DNA of 64,000 nucleotides. It comes from Metamycoplasma salivarium (GTDB taxonomy: Bacteria; Bacillota_I; Bacilli_A; Mycoplasmatales; Metamycoplasmataceae). The stretch is from positions 434,001 through 498,000 of the forward strand of contig NZ_LR214938.2 in the NCBI RefSeq assembly GCF_900660445.2, read 5' to 3'. Position 1 is the stretch's first letter; each line of letters opens with the position of its first letter. The translations under genes were made by a program, and so were the position numbers. The notes under the pieces are model-generated. The model searched no databases and had not been told where the DNA came from. It saw only the letters and a program-made list of their open reading frames with translations. Of the stretch, positions 44,902 to 56,119 are shown in pieces.

Positions 44902-45229
44902 AAATAAAAAGAAAACATTACTAATATTAGGGTTAATTGTTCCAACAATTGCAGTTTTACCTATTGCAATGATTTCATGTGAAGCTTCTGAAAAAAGAAA
45001 ATTAAATAGTGCATTAAATAAGAATAGAAAATTACGTGCAGAACTTGCAGCAAAAACTAATGGTTATAATGGTTTTGAAGAATTTTCTAAAAAAATTAGA
45101 GATGAACTAGCTTCAAGATTGACAAATGTAACTGACAGTGTTCAAAGAATTAATATTTATAAGGATCTAATAGCTAAAGTTAATGCTTCAAATAATGATT
45201 TAGCATCAATGAGAGATAGTATTAATTAA
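44894..45229 (+). CDS. Small lipoprotein
   Basis: This 111-residue protein overlaps the smc stop by 8 bases. It has a classic mycoplasma lipoprotein signal: Lys-rich start (MVKNKKKT), a hydrophobic stretch and the lipobox AMISC at residues about 25-29. The mature part is Lys/Arg/Glu-rich and helical, with two possible coiled-coil segments. It would be a membrane-anchored surface protein of unknown role. The coupling to smc is probably only positional. Confidence 0.8.
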   Translation: MVKNKKKTLLILGLIVPTIAVLPIAMISCEASEKRKLNSALNKNRKLRAELAAKTNGYNGFEEFSKKIRDELASRLTNVTDSVQRINIYKDLIAKVNASNNDLASMRDSIN

Positions 45230-45281
45230 AAAATAAATTTTTTTGTAAATTTAATTAAATTTTTAGTGTTATTACTTTATT

Positions 45282-45345
45282 GCTTAGATGTTACTAAGCT
45301 AGACATAGCAGAAGAGGATTCACCTCCCTCCCTTTTTTTATTTTG
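45282..45345 (+). other. Structured noncoding stretch with T7, probable terminator
   Basis: The hairpin GCTTAG (45282-45287)/CTAAGC (45294-45299) is followed by a weak hairpin GAGG/CCTC (45314-45326), CCTCCC and a run of T (45333-45339). It would end the smc/lipoprotein transcript or be a small RNA. It is more GC-rich than the surrounding gap. Confidence 0.45.
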
Positions 45346-45393
45346 TTTTAATTTCAGAACAAATAAAAATGGGCTTATTTTAGCAAAGTCTTG

Positions 45394-45424
45394 TATAATA
45401 AAACATAGTACACATTAAAATGTG
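45394..45424 (+). promoter_or_regulatory. vapD promoter and palindrome
   Basis: TATAAT (45394-45399) is followed by the perfect palindrome CACATT-AA-AATGTG (45411-45424) at about +5 to +18. This is well placed for an operator or a 5' hairpin. A ribosome site AAAGG follows before the ATG. Confidence 0.5.
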
Positions 45425-45451
45425 CAGATCAAAAATTTAAAGGTAATAATT

Positions 45452-45808
45452 ATGTATGGACTTGTTTTTTATTTAAATAAATCTATTTTAAAAGCAGAAT
45501 ACGGAGAAAATCATCATGATGCTTATGAAGAAATTAGAGATATCTTAAGACATCATGGATTTCATTGACTTTCAAATAGCTTTTATTTTTCAAGATCTTT
45601 AAATAGTATCTTAAAAATTTATCAAGCGGTTAAAGCTTTAAAAGAACTACCTTGATTTGTTTCTTCACTTGTAAGCATTCATGTTTTTAAAATGGAAGAT
45701 ATGTCTGACTTTACAGAATATTTAAAAGATAAAATGAAAAAAGTGAAGATGGACGAAGAAGAATTTGATACTGATATTGAATCAGGTAAAAAAGTCAATC
45801 AAAAATAG
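45452..45808 (+). CDS. vapD: VapD-family endoribonuclease toxin homologue
   Basis: This 118-residue protein begins MYGLVFYLNKSILKAEYG, then DAYEEIRDILRHHGFHWLSNSFYFS, VKALKELPWFVSSLVSIHVFKMEDMSDFTEYLKDKM. This matches the whole length of VapD of Haemophilus and Helicobacter (about 95 residues), which is an RNase with a Cas2-like ferredoxin fold. The C-terminal 20 residues are an acidic/Lys tail not found in those. No VapX or other antitoxin gene is visible beside it. A terminator follows 18 bases downstream, so it is a single-gene unit. Confidence 0.88.
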
Positions 45809-45826
45809 TCATTTACACACTTTAAG

Positions 45827-45850
45827 GTGGCAAAATTTGCTACTTTTTTT
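45827..45850 (+). terminator. Terminator after vapD
   Basis: The stem GTGGCA (45827-45832)/TGCTAC (45838-45843) with one G-T pair, loop AAATT, then a T run. Confidence 0.75.
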
Positions 45851-45968
45851 ATCTTTTTAATAGCAAAATTCGTCTAAAAATAAAATTTATTTTTATTTTT
45901 AACACTTTTTATTCCGATTTTGTCAATTTTATTAGCATTTTTTTATGAAACACCCACTAAAAATATCG

Positions 45969-45996
45969 TTTTTTTTTTTTTTTTCTAAAATATACT
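45969..45996 (+). promoter_or_regulatory. T16 tract and -10 box of the giant coiled-coil gene
   Basis: A run of 16 T (45969-45984) is followed six bases later by a -10-like TATACT (45991-45996) and, 28 bases on, by the ATG. The run occupies the -35/spacer area, the arrangement in which slipped-strand changes in length switch surface genes on and off in mycoplasmas. Confidence 0.6.
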
Positions 45997-46024
45997 AATC
46001 ATATTAAACAAAAAAAGGAAAATT

Positions 46025-49000
46025 ATGGATATTTCTAAAAAGAAAAAGACTGCAATTATTCTAGGAGCAGGAGTTGCAATTTTTGCTGCATCTGCTACAG
46101 CTACTGGGATAATTTATAGTAGAAAAAATGTGATTCCAAATCCAACACCTCATAGTAATATTTTGGATAAAGGTATTTCACAGGATGACTCAATCAATCA
46201 AAAACCAAGTACATGAGATTCAAAAACTGACAAAAAGTTTAAATACATTTTAGAATACACAAATGCTTTAATTCAAGCATTGAATCAAGGAACAAAAAAT
46301 GTTTCTAAAAATTTAAGTATTGATGATTATAAAAAGCAAATTGAAACTTTAAAGAAAAACATTGAACGTTCAAAGAATTTAAAACCAATTTTAGATGAAT
46401 CTATTAACAATTTAGGTAAATATCAAGATAAACAAAAACAACTTTCTGATGCTAAAGAAAAATTAAAAAAATCTACAAGAGAAGCAGAAGAAGCATTAGC
46501 TAGAGCTCAAGCAAAATTAGATGGTCTATTAAAAAATAAAGACAAAGTTAGATCAAGAATTAATGAAATTATTGCTTTAATTAACAAAACTTTGGAAGAT
46601 TCTTCAAAAGCATCAATTACACCTGAATTTGATTATTTTATTAACAAACTTAAAGACTTAAAAGAAATTGCAAATGGATATAAACAAGATGCTAAAAATC
46701 ACAATCTAAGTGATGAAATTTCTAAATTAGATAATGCAATTGCAAAAATCAACACTGAAATTGCTAGATTAGAGGAATTAAAATCTAAGCAAAATGATGA
46801 GCAACAAAAAGAAGCATTAAAGGACTATGCTAATCGATTTGCTGAGAAAGTTGATAAAGCAATTGAAAAAGCTAATCAAGAAGAATCTTTAGAAGACATT
46901 AACAAAAATTTAGCAGAATATGAATCTTTAAGAAAAGAAGGAGAAGAAGCTAAAAAACTAGCAGAAAGATTGCATGTTGATGAAGCTAAAACCAAATTAC
47001 AAGAATCATTAGATAAATTAGCTCAAGCTAAGACACAACTAGAAGCTAAAAAAGTGCAAAAAGAAAATGAAATTAATCAATTAAAACAAGAAATTTCTGA
47101 AGCAATTCAAAAATTAAATGCTGCTATTTTAGAAGGTAAAGCTGCTAGAGATTCCAATAAATATGATGATTTAAATAATGCTATTACTTCTTTAACCAAT
47201 GCAATTACTAAAGGAAATGAAGTTTTAGAAAAAGCAAAAACTGCTAAATTAGATGATGAAGCTTCTGAACTTGAACAAAAAATTGAAGAAGCTAAAGCAA
47301 TCTTAGAATTGGTTGAACAACAAAAAATTGAAGTTGAAACTCAAATTAATGATGCAAAGCAAAGACTTGCAAAACAAAAACAAGATCTTGACGCATTAGT
47401 AGAAGAAACTAAAAATGCAACAACAATTGTTCCATTAAAAGAAGCGTTAAAAAAATTAGCTCAAGAAATAGAAAAATCAAATGCTTTAGTTGAAAACTAT
47501 GATAATTTTTCTCAAAAAGAAAAAATTCAAGTAGAAGTTGAAGCTTTAAAACAATCAATTGCTAAAGCAAATGAAGAAAAAACATCATCACAAAGAAGAT
47601 TAGAAGAATTAGAACAAGCACATAATGCATTAACTCAAGAAGTTAATGAAGCATTGCAACAAGCTGATGCTGCTATTTCTGAAGCAAAAGATAACAAAGA
47701 AAGTGATGACAAAGCTAAATTACAAGAAATAATTACTAAACTAACCGAATCTCGAACAAAACTTAATGAAGTTAAAACAAAAGCAGCTGTTGATCCTACT
47801 TTAACACAAAAAATAAATGATAAATTAAGTGAAGTTTCAACCTGACTTGATACAATTAACACTCAAAAACAAAAAGTTGAACTAAAAGAAGCAAAAATTG
47901 CTGAACTTAAGACAAAAATTGCTGAACAAATTCAAAACTTAGATGCTAAAAAACAAGAACTTGAAACCGCATTAGCAACAAATAATAAAGATACAATTTC
48001 AACTGCAATTGAAAATTACAAAAAAGCAATTGAAAAAGCAGACGAATTATATGACAAAGTTAAAGACGAACCTAAGTTAGCACCTGAAGCTAATAACTTT
48101 AAAAGCAAAATTGATGATGCTAAAACTAAATTAGAAGAAGCTAAGGCAAAATTACAAGACTTAGAACAAAAAGAAACTAAAGCTCGTGAAGCTATTATTA
48201 AAGCCAAAGAAGATCTTAAAAAAGCTACTGAAAAAGTTGATGAAGCTTTAAATGGTGAAGACTTAGAAAAATTAAAAGATGCTAAGAAAGATTTAGATAA
48301 AGCAATTGAAGATGCTAAAGAAGCAGCAAAACAAGCAGGTGAAGCTAATTTAAATGATGCAAAACAAGAACTTGAACAAAAAATTGAAGAAGCTGAAAAT
48401 AAACAATCTACTTTAAAAGATAAAATTGATGAAGTTGAACAAAAAAATCTTGACGCATTAAAAGTTAAAATTAATGAACAAACAACTAAATTAAGCACAG
48501 CTATTACAAAAATTGATGATGCATTAACTAAAACTCATAATTTAGAAAAAGCTAAAGAAATTCTTTTAGAAGTTAATCCAATAATTGAAAATGCAAACAC
48601 TTTTAAAACTCAAATTGAAGAAAATAAAGCTAAATATCAAGTGGAATATGATGCATTTGATAGTAAATTAACAGAGGCTAATAATAAAAAACAACAATTA
48701 GAACAATTAAAAACTCAAATTGAACAAGAACGTGCAACTGCTAATGCAAATTTTGAAACTGCAAAAACTTTAGCCGAAGCAGCAATGAAGAAATTTGATG
48801 ATCATCAATCAACAATTGCTGAAGTTAAGTCAGCAATTGTTGATATAAAGAAAGCAATTGAAAAAGTTATTGCTTCTGAAAATGAAGCAAAAGGAATCGA
48901 ATATACTGAACTTGAAAATAAGGCTAAAGCATTAAAACAAGAGTTAAATACTAAACTTGCAGCTGCAAATCAAAGATTGCAAGCTTTGAAAAATGAAGAA

Positions 49001-52000
49001 GAACAAGAAAGACAAAGAATTGCTCAATTAAAATTAGAATTAGATCAAGCAAAAGCAAACTTGCAAAACAAGTTAAATGATGTTAATAATGCAAACACAT
49101 TAGATGAAAAACAAACTACATTAGATGCATTAAAAGTTGTAATTGACACAGCAACAACTTTAAATCAAAAGATTGTTGATCAACATGACGAAACAAAAAC
49201 AAATCCTAATTATCAACAATTTAAAATGGTATTTGATAATGCAAAATCAACTTATGATTCTAAATTAGCACAATTAAAATTGGATAAAAAAGAAATTGAA
49301 GATAAGGTATCCGCATTAGAAACTAAAATTACTACAGCTTCAACTAAAGCAGATAATGCTATTAGTTCAAAAGAAAAGTCTAAGCTTACAGAATCATTAA
49401 ATGAATTAAAAGCAATATTAGAAGAACTAAAAACTTTAAAACAAGAAGTTACAGCCAAAGGATATCAAATTCAACTTGATAAATTAACTCAATTACAACA
49501 AACATTGCAAGATAAAATAGATGTAGTTGATCATGAACTAAATGAAGAAAATAATCGTATTAGGCAAGTTGAAGAAGCATTAGATACTTTAAAAACTAAT
49601 CTTCAAAATGCATTAACTGATGCTAAAGATAATAAAGATAAAATTAAAACCTTAAAGCAAAAATTAGTAACATTAGAAGCAACTATTCAAACTACAGAAA
49701 CAAAAATTCCTGAATATGATACTGCTGCTAATAAAAACATTGATTCTATTAAAACAAGATTAAAAGTTTTAAAAGAATTAGTTAATACAGCTAAAAATGA
49801 AAAACAACAATTAGAAATTGCTAATAATGAAAAAATAGCAAAAATTAATGAAAACATTACAAAAGCTTTGAAAAAAGCAAAACAAGCATTAGATAAAGCA
49901 ACCGAAGTAGAATCATCAAATGATGTTTCAAAATTAGAAACTGCAAATACTCAACTAGAAGATGCTAAAAAAGCATTGGGAAAAGTTAAAGAGGAAATTG
50001 AAACTAATGAACATGATGAAAATACTGAAAATGTTGAGCCTAAATTAAATGAAGTTATTGAAAAACAACGTCAAATCAAAGAAAAAATTGATTCATTAAA
50101 TCAAGCTGAACAAGAACGTATAAGACAAGTTAAACAAGCATTAACTGATGCGATGACTTCTCTTCAATCTAAATTAGATGATGTTAAAGACTTAACAAAA
50201 GTTGATGAATTAGAACAAAAATTGCCTTTATTGCAAGCAGAAATTAATGCAGCTGAAGCTGTTCATTCAACGCATAATATTTCTAAAAACATATTAAATG
50301 AAGAACTTAAACCATTACTTAAAAAATTAAATGATTTAATTACTACTTCAGAAACTACACATAGTAACAAAAATAGTGAATTAGAAAGAATCAAAAGAGA
50401 AGTAACTAAGAAAGTTATTGATGCTGAAACAGCTGTTAATGAAGCTGTTAATGAATCACAAGCAATTACTGATAAAAATGTTGCAAAAATAACTGCAGCT
50501 ATTGAGAAATTAAATCAAGCTAAACAAACTGCAGAGGAAGCTGAAACTTTTGCTGAAGATAAAGGTTATAGAACAAAAAAAGATGAAGCTCATGCATTAG
50601 TTAAAAAAGCAGATGATGAACTTTTAGCAGCACAAGAAAAACTAAGACAAGCACAAGAAGATGAACAACATAGAATTGACGCAGTTGTTCAAGAAATTAA
50701 AGATGAAATTAAGAGAGTTAACGATGCTAAACAGGAAGCAATAGATGCTAAAGGTAACATTGATTTATCTACTGAAAAAATTGCAGCCTTGCAAGAGCTT
50801 AATACAAAAGCAATTGCAAAACATTCTGAAATTCAAAGTAAACCTGAAAATAAGGATGTTTTTGCTATCAACCAAGAACTTGATAAATTAAAACAAGCCA
50901 CCGATGCAATAACTAGTGAATTAGGTGAATTAAATAGAGTTCAAAATGAAAATAAACAAGAAGTAGAAGATGCATATAATGAAGCAAATACTGCTTTTGA
51001 ACAAGCTAAAACTGCAATAACTGATGCTGGAGAAAATATTGAAAAACTTCAAAAAGCTGTTGAAAAATTAAATGATGCTTTAACTAAAGTTGAAACTACA
51101 TTAACCAAAGCAACTACTAAAAATTATTCTACCAAAAAAGTAGAAGCAGAAACATTAAAGCAAAATATTGCTGAAGCAATTTCTGATACAGAAGCTAAAA
51201 TAAATCGTATTAAATCCTCAATTAAACAAAAACTTCAAGAAGCAAATAGAGATTTTGATACCGCTAAATCAATAGTTGAAAATGATTTTGAAGATAAAAC
51301 AAAAGTTGATGAAGCTAAAACTAAATTGCAAAATGCTAAAAGTTTAGCAACTCAAGTAAAACAAGACGCAGAAGCTAAAGGACATGCTTCTGCTAAAAAT
51401 GATGCTGAAACATTGTTAGAAAAAATTACTGATTTAGAATCACAAGTTGAAGGATTATTGAAATATCATGAAGTTAAAGATTATGTTAATGGATTACACT
51501 ATATCAATAATCCTGAAAAATCAGGTTTTATCAATGAATTAAAAACTAATAAGTTCAATCAAACTAAATTAGAGGAAATTAAAGATAAAGCTAAGAATAG
51601 AGATGATTTATTCAAACAAGCACGTAAGGAAAATGCCGCAAAAGCTGCTGTGCTTGAAACTTTAAAAAATGAGTTGGATTCAAACGATCAAAATCAACAA
51701 AAAATAATTGATCACATTAATTCAATTTTAAGTTTTTCAAAAATTGACCCTAATGAAAGACAATTAGCATGAAGTACAATTAAAGATGAAACTAAAAAAT
51801 TGGAAGATTTAGCAAAAATTGTTCCTGCATTAAAAGAACAAGCACAATTGTTAACTTTCTTTAACAAGCTTTCTTCAAAATTAGACGTTGTAACAAATAA
51901 TCCTACTTATGAAGCTAAAGTAAGAGATTTTAGAAATGAGTTAAATCCATTTCTTGAAGCCAACAAATTAGAATTTACTATTCCTGAACAAGACATTCAA

Positions 52001-53710
52001 ACTAGAAAAAATGCTTTAAATAGTAAAAAATCTGAATTTGAAAATAAAGCTAATGAAATATTACTAGGATATAAGAAAGAAAATATCAAAACATTATTAG
52101 ATTTATTAAAAAATCATGAAATTAAAAACAAAATTGATGAAATTCAATCATTTGAATTGTATAGTGATCCAGCATATAAGAATCCATTAGTTGATGAGTA
52201 TTCAAATAGAAAATCAACAATTGATAATGCATATACAAGATTAAACAATGCAACAATTAATACTATTAATCAATTGGTTGAAGAACTAACAAATTTCTGC
52301 AATCAAACAAAAGTTGAATTTGACAACTGGTTAGAAGTTGTCAAATTACAAAAACAAATACAAGCTAAATTAAAAGAAAAGAATGATATCTTTAAAGGTC
52401 ATGCATCTGAAAATCCAGGATTTTCTTTAACAAAAGTATTGTTTAAAATAGTTGGAGACTATGCAAACAACATTAAAAATCAAGTTGAAAACATTTTTAA
52501 ATCAAGCACTAAAAAAGATGAGCTTTCAAATCTTGCAACAAAAATCGATGAAATATTCAATACTCAAGAAGGATTATGAAATTCTGCTAAAACTGAATTT
52601 GATACTTTAAATGAATGAATTCAAAAAGCTGATGTATTAAATGGAGCTACTGACTTTATATTGAGTGATTCTGAAAAACAAGAGTTTATAGAAGCATTAA
52701 TTCATGCTAAAGCAGTAAAAAATACTGATGCAAATGTACCAAATGATTATAAAGCAGCAAGAGAAAACCTTGAAAGTAAATATCATGCGGCAAATGGTCT
52801 TAATGGAATGAAACTTGCTTCACGTAAAGCGTTAGAAGATTTAATTAAGGATGTTGAAGGTAGAGACCATGTTATTAAATCTTATATGAAAGTTGATGAA
52901 CCTGAATATATAACTTTTGCTAATGCATTGCAAGCAGCACGAGATGTGTTTAATAATCATAATTCATTAAAAGTTGATTATGATAATACAGTTACTGCTT
53001 TAACTAATGCAAAAACTACAATTTCAGCAATATGTGACAATAAAATTAGAATTCATAGTAAGATAAAACAAATCAAAGAGTGATTTACAACTGGTGGTGC
53101 GAGATATCATTTTGATACACCTTGATTCCAAAAATGATTTGATATAAATCATATTCCTGTACAATCAAGATATTTCTCATTGTTAACAAATACCGAATAT
53201 AATCAATGAAATTGAGTTCAATCCTATTTTAATGATAAACCTCAAATTAATAGTTTTACATATCAAGAATTATTAGCAAAAGAAACAGAAATTAATAACT
53301 CAAATTACAATAGTCTAGTTACTTTAGCTGCTCAAAGACTTCAAAGACTTAGAGAAATGTGAACAATAATGATAACAAGTTATTCTATTGGACGTGTTTT
53401 ATGCGGTTATAGTGGCAATTATGATAAATTTAATGTAATTATTAAAAATAATTCGATTCCTTCTAATATTAAAGGTAGAGCATATACATTAGCGAATTGA
53501 TATATAAATGGTGGCGGTGGTGGACTATCACCTATTAATTATTTTGGTACTGTATACAATTATAATAATTACCCATATATTAGGATGATAAGAGATGATT
53601 GTTGAAATTGATTAATGAGTGATGAAGGGTGAAATCAAATGCAAAGTATGAGAGGAATTATCAATGAGTTTCAATTTCAAGCTATAGAGTTTGACCAATT
53701 TTTTGGATAA
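46025..53710 (+). CDS. Giant membrane-anchored coiled-coil surface protein
   Basis: A single 2561-residue frame with TGA as Trp. The N terminus is Lys-rich with one hydrophobic helix (residues 10-32) and no lipobox Cys, so it is anchored, not a lipoprotein. Residues about 85-2200 are Ala/Lys/Glu/Leu helical arrays in repeating modules of about 75-130 residues, broken by motifs such as KGY and by short Pro/Gly turns. They resemble the helix-bundle repeats of Lmp-type and Ebh/FIVAR-type adhesins. The last 210 residues differ: they are rich in Trp, Tyr and Asn, contain two Cys and look like a globular tip domain. A role in adhesion or surface variation is likely but unproven. Confidence 0.85.
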
Positions 53711-53730
53711 TTTATTTCGCTAAAATTAAA

Positions 53731-53759
53731 AAACCTCCTTGTAATCAGGGAGGTTTTTT
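53731..53759. terminator. Bidirectional terminator between the giant gene and msrA
   Basis: An eight-base stem CCTCCTTG (53734-53741)/CAGGGAGG (53746-53753) with loop TAAT, A run before and T6 after. It serves both convergent genes. Confidence 0.85.
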
Positions 53760-53770
53760 GTTTCAAAAAA

Positions 53771-54244
53771 TTATTTTAATTTAATGTGGCAAAATGCTTG
53801 AGGATGTTTGTCAATATAGTCTTGATGATAATCTTCAGCCATATAAAAATTTTGCAAAGGTAAAATTTCTGTAACGATCTTACCTTTAATATTTTTAGCT
53901 AGTTTAGTGATTTTAGATTTAATTATAGATTCATCACTTTCATCAACATAATAAATTCCGTTGCGATATTGAGTTCCATAATCTGGACCTTGAAAATTTA
54001 ATGCAGTTGGATCAATTGCTTTAAAAAATTTTTTAATTAAAGTATTTAAAGAAACAATATTTTCATCATAAGTAACTTCAACTGTTTCAACAGCTGTAGT
54101 AGTTTGTGATTTAACTTCTGAATATAAAGGATTTTTAACATTAGAATTTGCATAACCAGCAACAGTTTTTATAACACCCTTAATTGTTTTAAAAAATGCT
54201 TGAACACCTCAAAAGCAACCACCAGCAAAATATATCTTTTTCAT
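53771..54244 (-). CDS. msrA: Peptide methionine sulfoxide reductase A
   Basis: This 157-residue protein begins KKIYFAGGCFWGVQAFF; GGCFWG (residues 8-13) holds the catalytic Cys and its Trp is coded TGA. GPDYGTQYRNGIYY and AEDYHQDY complete the active site. It reduces methionine-S-sulfoxide in proteins, an important oxidative defence in mycoplasmas. A strong AGGAGG lies 6 bases before the ATG at 54244. It is convergent with the giant gene. Confidence 0.95.
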
Positions 54245-54315
54245 ATTAAACCTCCTTAAGCAGTTATTTAAAAAAGTCAAAAATTATCATATATTAAAAT
54301 TTACAATTTACATAT

Positions 54316-54341
54316 AAAAAATACACAATTTTAGGTTGTGC
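54316..54341 (-). terminator. Terminator after the leucine-rich lipoprotein gene
   Basis: On the minus strand the stem GCACAA/TTGTGT (54341-54336 with 54328-54323) is followed by A then T6. Confidence 0.65.
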
Positions 54342-54361
54342 ATTCCAAGATTAATTAAAAA

Positions 54362-55126
54362 TTAAGTATTAGCAATTTCTAGTTTGTTTTTATATGGTGA
54401 GACATTAAGTTCTTCAACAAGTTTTTGATAAAGACTTGCATTTTTTACAATAAGCTTTGTTTTAGTAATGTTTTCATCTTGTGGTGTAAATGCATTTAAA
54501 GATGTTTCAGTCAATGTTTCAGGTAAAGTTAGTTCTGCAATTTTGTTTCTTGAAAAAGCACCATCGGAAACTTTTGTGATTTTTCCTAAGTTTATGTTAG
54601 TTAATGCATTTTCAGCAAAAGCATTTTCTTTAATTTCAAGATTTGCATTAGGTAAAGTTAGACTTACTAGATTGTTACCTAAAAATGCATTTCTATCAAT
54701 CATTCTTAAAGAAGTATTTCCATTAAAGTCAATTTCTTTTATTTGTAAATTAGAAAATGCATCTTTTCCAATATATTCAAGTGATTTAGGTAAGATTAAT
54801 TTATCAATTTTTGGTAATTTTCCTGGATTATTTTCTGATGGAACTAAATCCTTAATAGGAAAATCTTTTTGTTGTGCAACTCTTGCTAAGAAATTTCCAT
54901 TAAAAGCTCCTGATTTAATGTGAGTTATGTTTGTATTACTTAGATCTAATGTACTAGTTTTGGTGACTTTATCATATTTAAAATGTTTACTCAATAAATT
55001 AACTCCGTAAGCATTTGCTTTTTCTCCATTGCAACCACATGATATAGCTAATGAAGCAAAAGCAAGTGGAGTAATAATTGATAAACCTGAAATAATTAAT
55101 GTCTTTCTATTTTTCATAATTTTCAT
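54362..55126 (-). CDS. BspA-like leucine-rich-repeat lipoprotein
   Basis: This 254-residue protein has a lipoprotein signal (Lys/Arg start, hydrophobic stretch, lipobox AISC near residue 30). The mature part carries about five LRR_5 (BspA/TpLRR) repeats of the pattern I...AF..N.L..L.LP.sl..I...AF: for example IKSGAFNGN, IGKDAFSNLQIKEIDF, IDRNAFLGNNLVSLTLP, IKENAFAENALTNINL and VSDGAFSRNKIAELTLP. Such proteins are surface exposed and often bind host molecules. AGGAG lies 12 bases before the chosen ATG; an ATG nine bases further in is possible. It is monocistronic with its own terminator. Confidence 0.88.
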   Translation of the reverse strand: MKIMKNRKTLIISGLSIITPLAFASLAISCGCNGEKANAYGVNLLSKHFKYDKVTKTSTLDLSNTNITHIKSGAFNGNFLARVAQQKDFPIKDLVPSENNPGKLPKIDKLILPKSLEYIGKDAFSNLQIKEIDFNGNTSLRMIDRNAFLGNNLVSLTLPNANLEIKENAFAENALTNINLGKITKVSDGAFSRNKIAELTLPETLTETSLNAFTPQDENITKTKLIVKNASLYQKLVEELNVSPYKNKLEIANT

Positions 55127-55330
55127 ATTTTACCATATCTCCTTATTTATTTATGTGAAAAGTAAATGTGCATGCAAACTGCATTCAATTTTCTATGAAA
55201 TTTGTATGAATTCTATTCATAAATTAAACATTTTTATTGAAAAATGCAATTAAAATGCCTTAATACAAGCATATTTTTAGCAAAAAACATTGATTTTTAT
55301 TGTTGTAATATCTATTAAATTAAAAAGTAA

Positions 55331-55336
55331 TATAAT
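55331..55336 (+). promoter_or_regulatory. -10 box of the tail-anchored protein gene
   Basis: TATAAT 36 bases before the ATG, with an AGGAG ribosome site between. The rest of 55127-55330 holds the divergent lipoprotein leader and nothing else recognised. Confidence 0.55.
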
Positions 55337-55371
55337 GTGAACACTAAATTACATCATAGGAGTATAAAAAA

Positions 55372-56007
55372 ATGGCTACCGAAAAAACCAAAACTACCAC
55401 TACTACAATTAAAGCCAAAGACCTAAATAAAGAAGCCAACTTAGGTAAAAAGAAAACTAGTGGTTTACAAAGATTTTACATTTCTGAAAAATGAGATACA
55501 AAAGATAAAGAAAATATCTATTTCAATTTCAAAATGGCAAATTCTAAAAATGTAAAAAAATTTACTGAATTTTTAGATGCAGTTAAAGAATTTATTGCCA
55601 TTAGTCAAACAACTAATAAGAATACAAGAGTATGATTCCACCGTGATGGTGCATATCGTGGATCTGTTAATGTTGACAAAGCTAAAGTTATTGTACAAGA
55701 ATTAGAAAGCAAAAAAGTTGAAAACAAAAATGCTATTAACTTCTTGCAAGAAAACAATCTTGTTGACATGGTTTTAGATGAAAAACCTGAAAAAATTGAA
55801 AAGAAAGAAGAACCAAAAGTTGATTTATTAGCAAACGTACCTGAAGTTGTCGAAAAAACTCAATTTGTTGTTATTAAAGACCCAACAGTTACAGCCGTTA
55901 AAGAAGAACCTAAGCCAAAAGACAAATGATCAATTTTAATTTGAACATTAGCAGGAATATTAATTTTCTTAATTGTTCTAAATATCTTATTGATTATTTT
56001 ATTTTAG
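55372..56007 (+). CDS. Tail-anchored protein of unknown function
   Basis: This is a 211-residue protein. Residues 1-25 are a Thr/Lys low-complexity stretch. Residues 30-110 form a compact domain (LQRFYISEKWDT, YFNFKMANSKNVKKFTEFLDAVKEFI, RVWFHRDGAYRGSVNVDKAKV). Residues 120-185 are Glu/Lys/Pro-rich. A single hydrophobic helix (residues about 188-209, ILIWTLAGILIFLIVLNILLIIL) ends the protein, so the body is probably cytoplasmic and held by its C terminus. No family recognised. It has its own promoter and terminator. Confidence 0.8.
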
Positions 56008-56031
56008 GTGCAACTAAAGTTATCTAATTTT

Positions 56032-56056
56032 AATAGGCAACAATGCCTATTTTTTA
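56032..56056 (+). terminator. Terminator after the tail-anchored gene
   Basis: The stem AATAGGCA (56032-56039)/TGCCTATT (56044-56051), loop ACAA, then a T run. Confidence 0.8.
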
Positions 56057-56119
56057 CTTATATGCAAGGTTTTTAAAAAAACTTAAAAATTCTAAAAAAA
56101 TTAAAGAAAAGGAAAAATT

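Noticed and set aside
45452-45808. Cas2 of a CRISPR system
   Set aside because: The sequence follows VapD along its whole length and there are no repeats, spacers or other cas genes nearby.
48016-48498. 160-residue minus-strand frame opposite the giant gene, and similar antisense frames such as 15399-15851
   Set aside because: They mirror low-complexity Lys/Glu/Ala codons of the true gene, giving Ser/Phe/Leu-rich shadows without ribosome sites.
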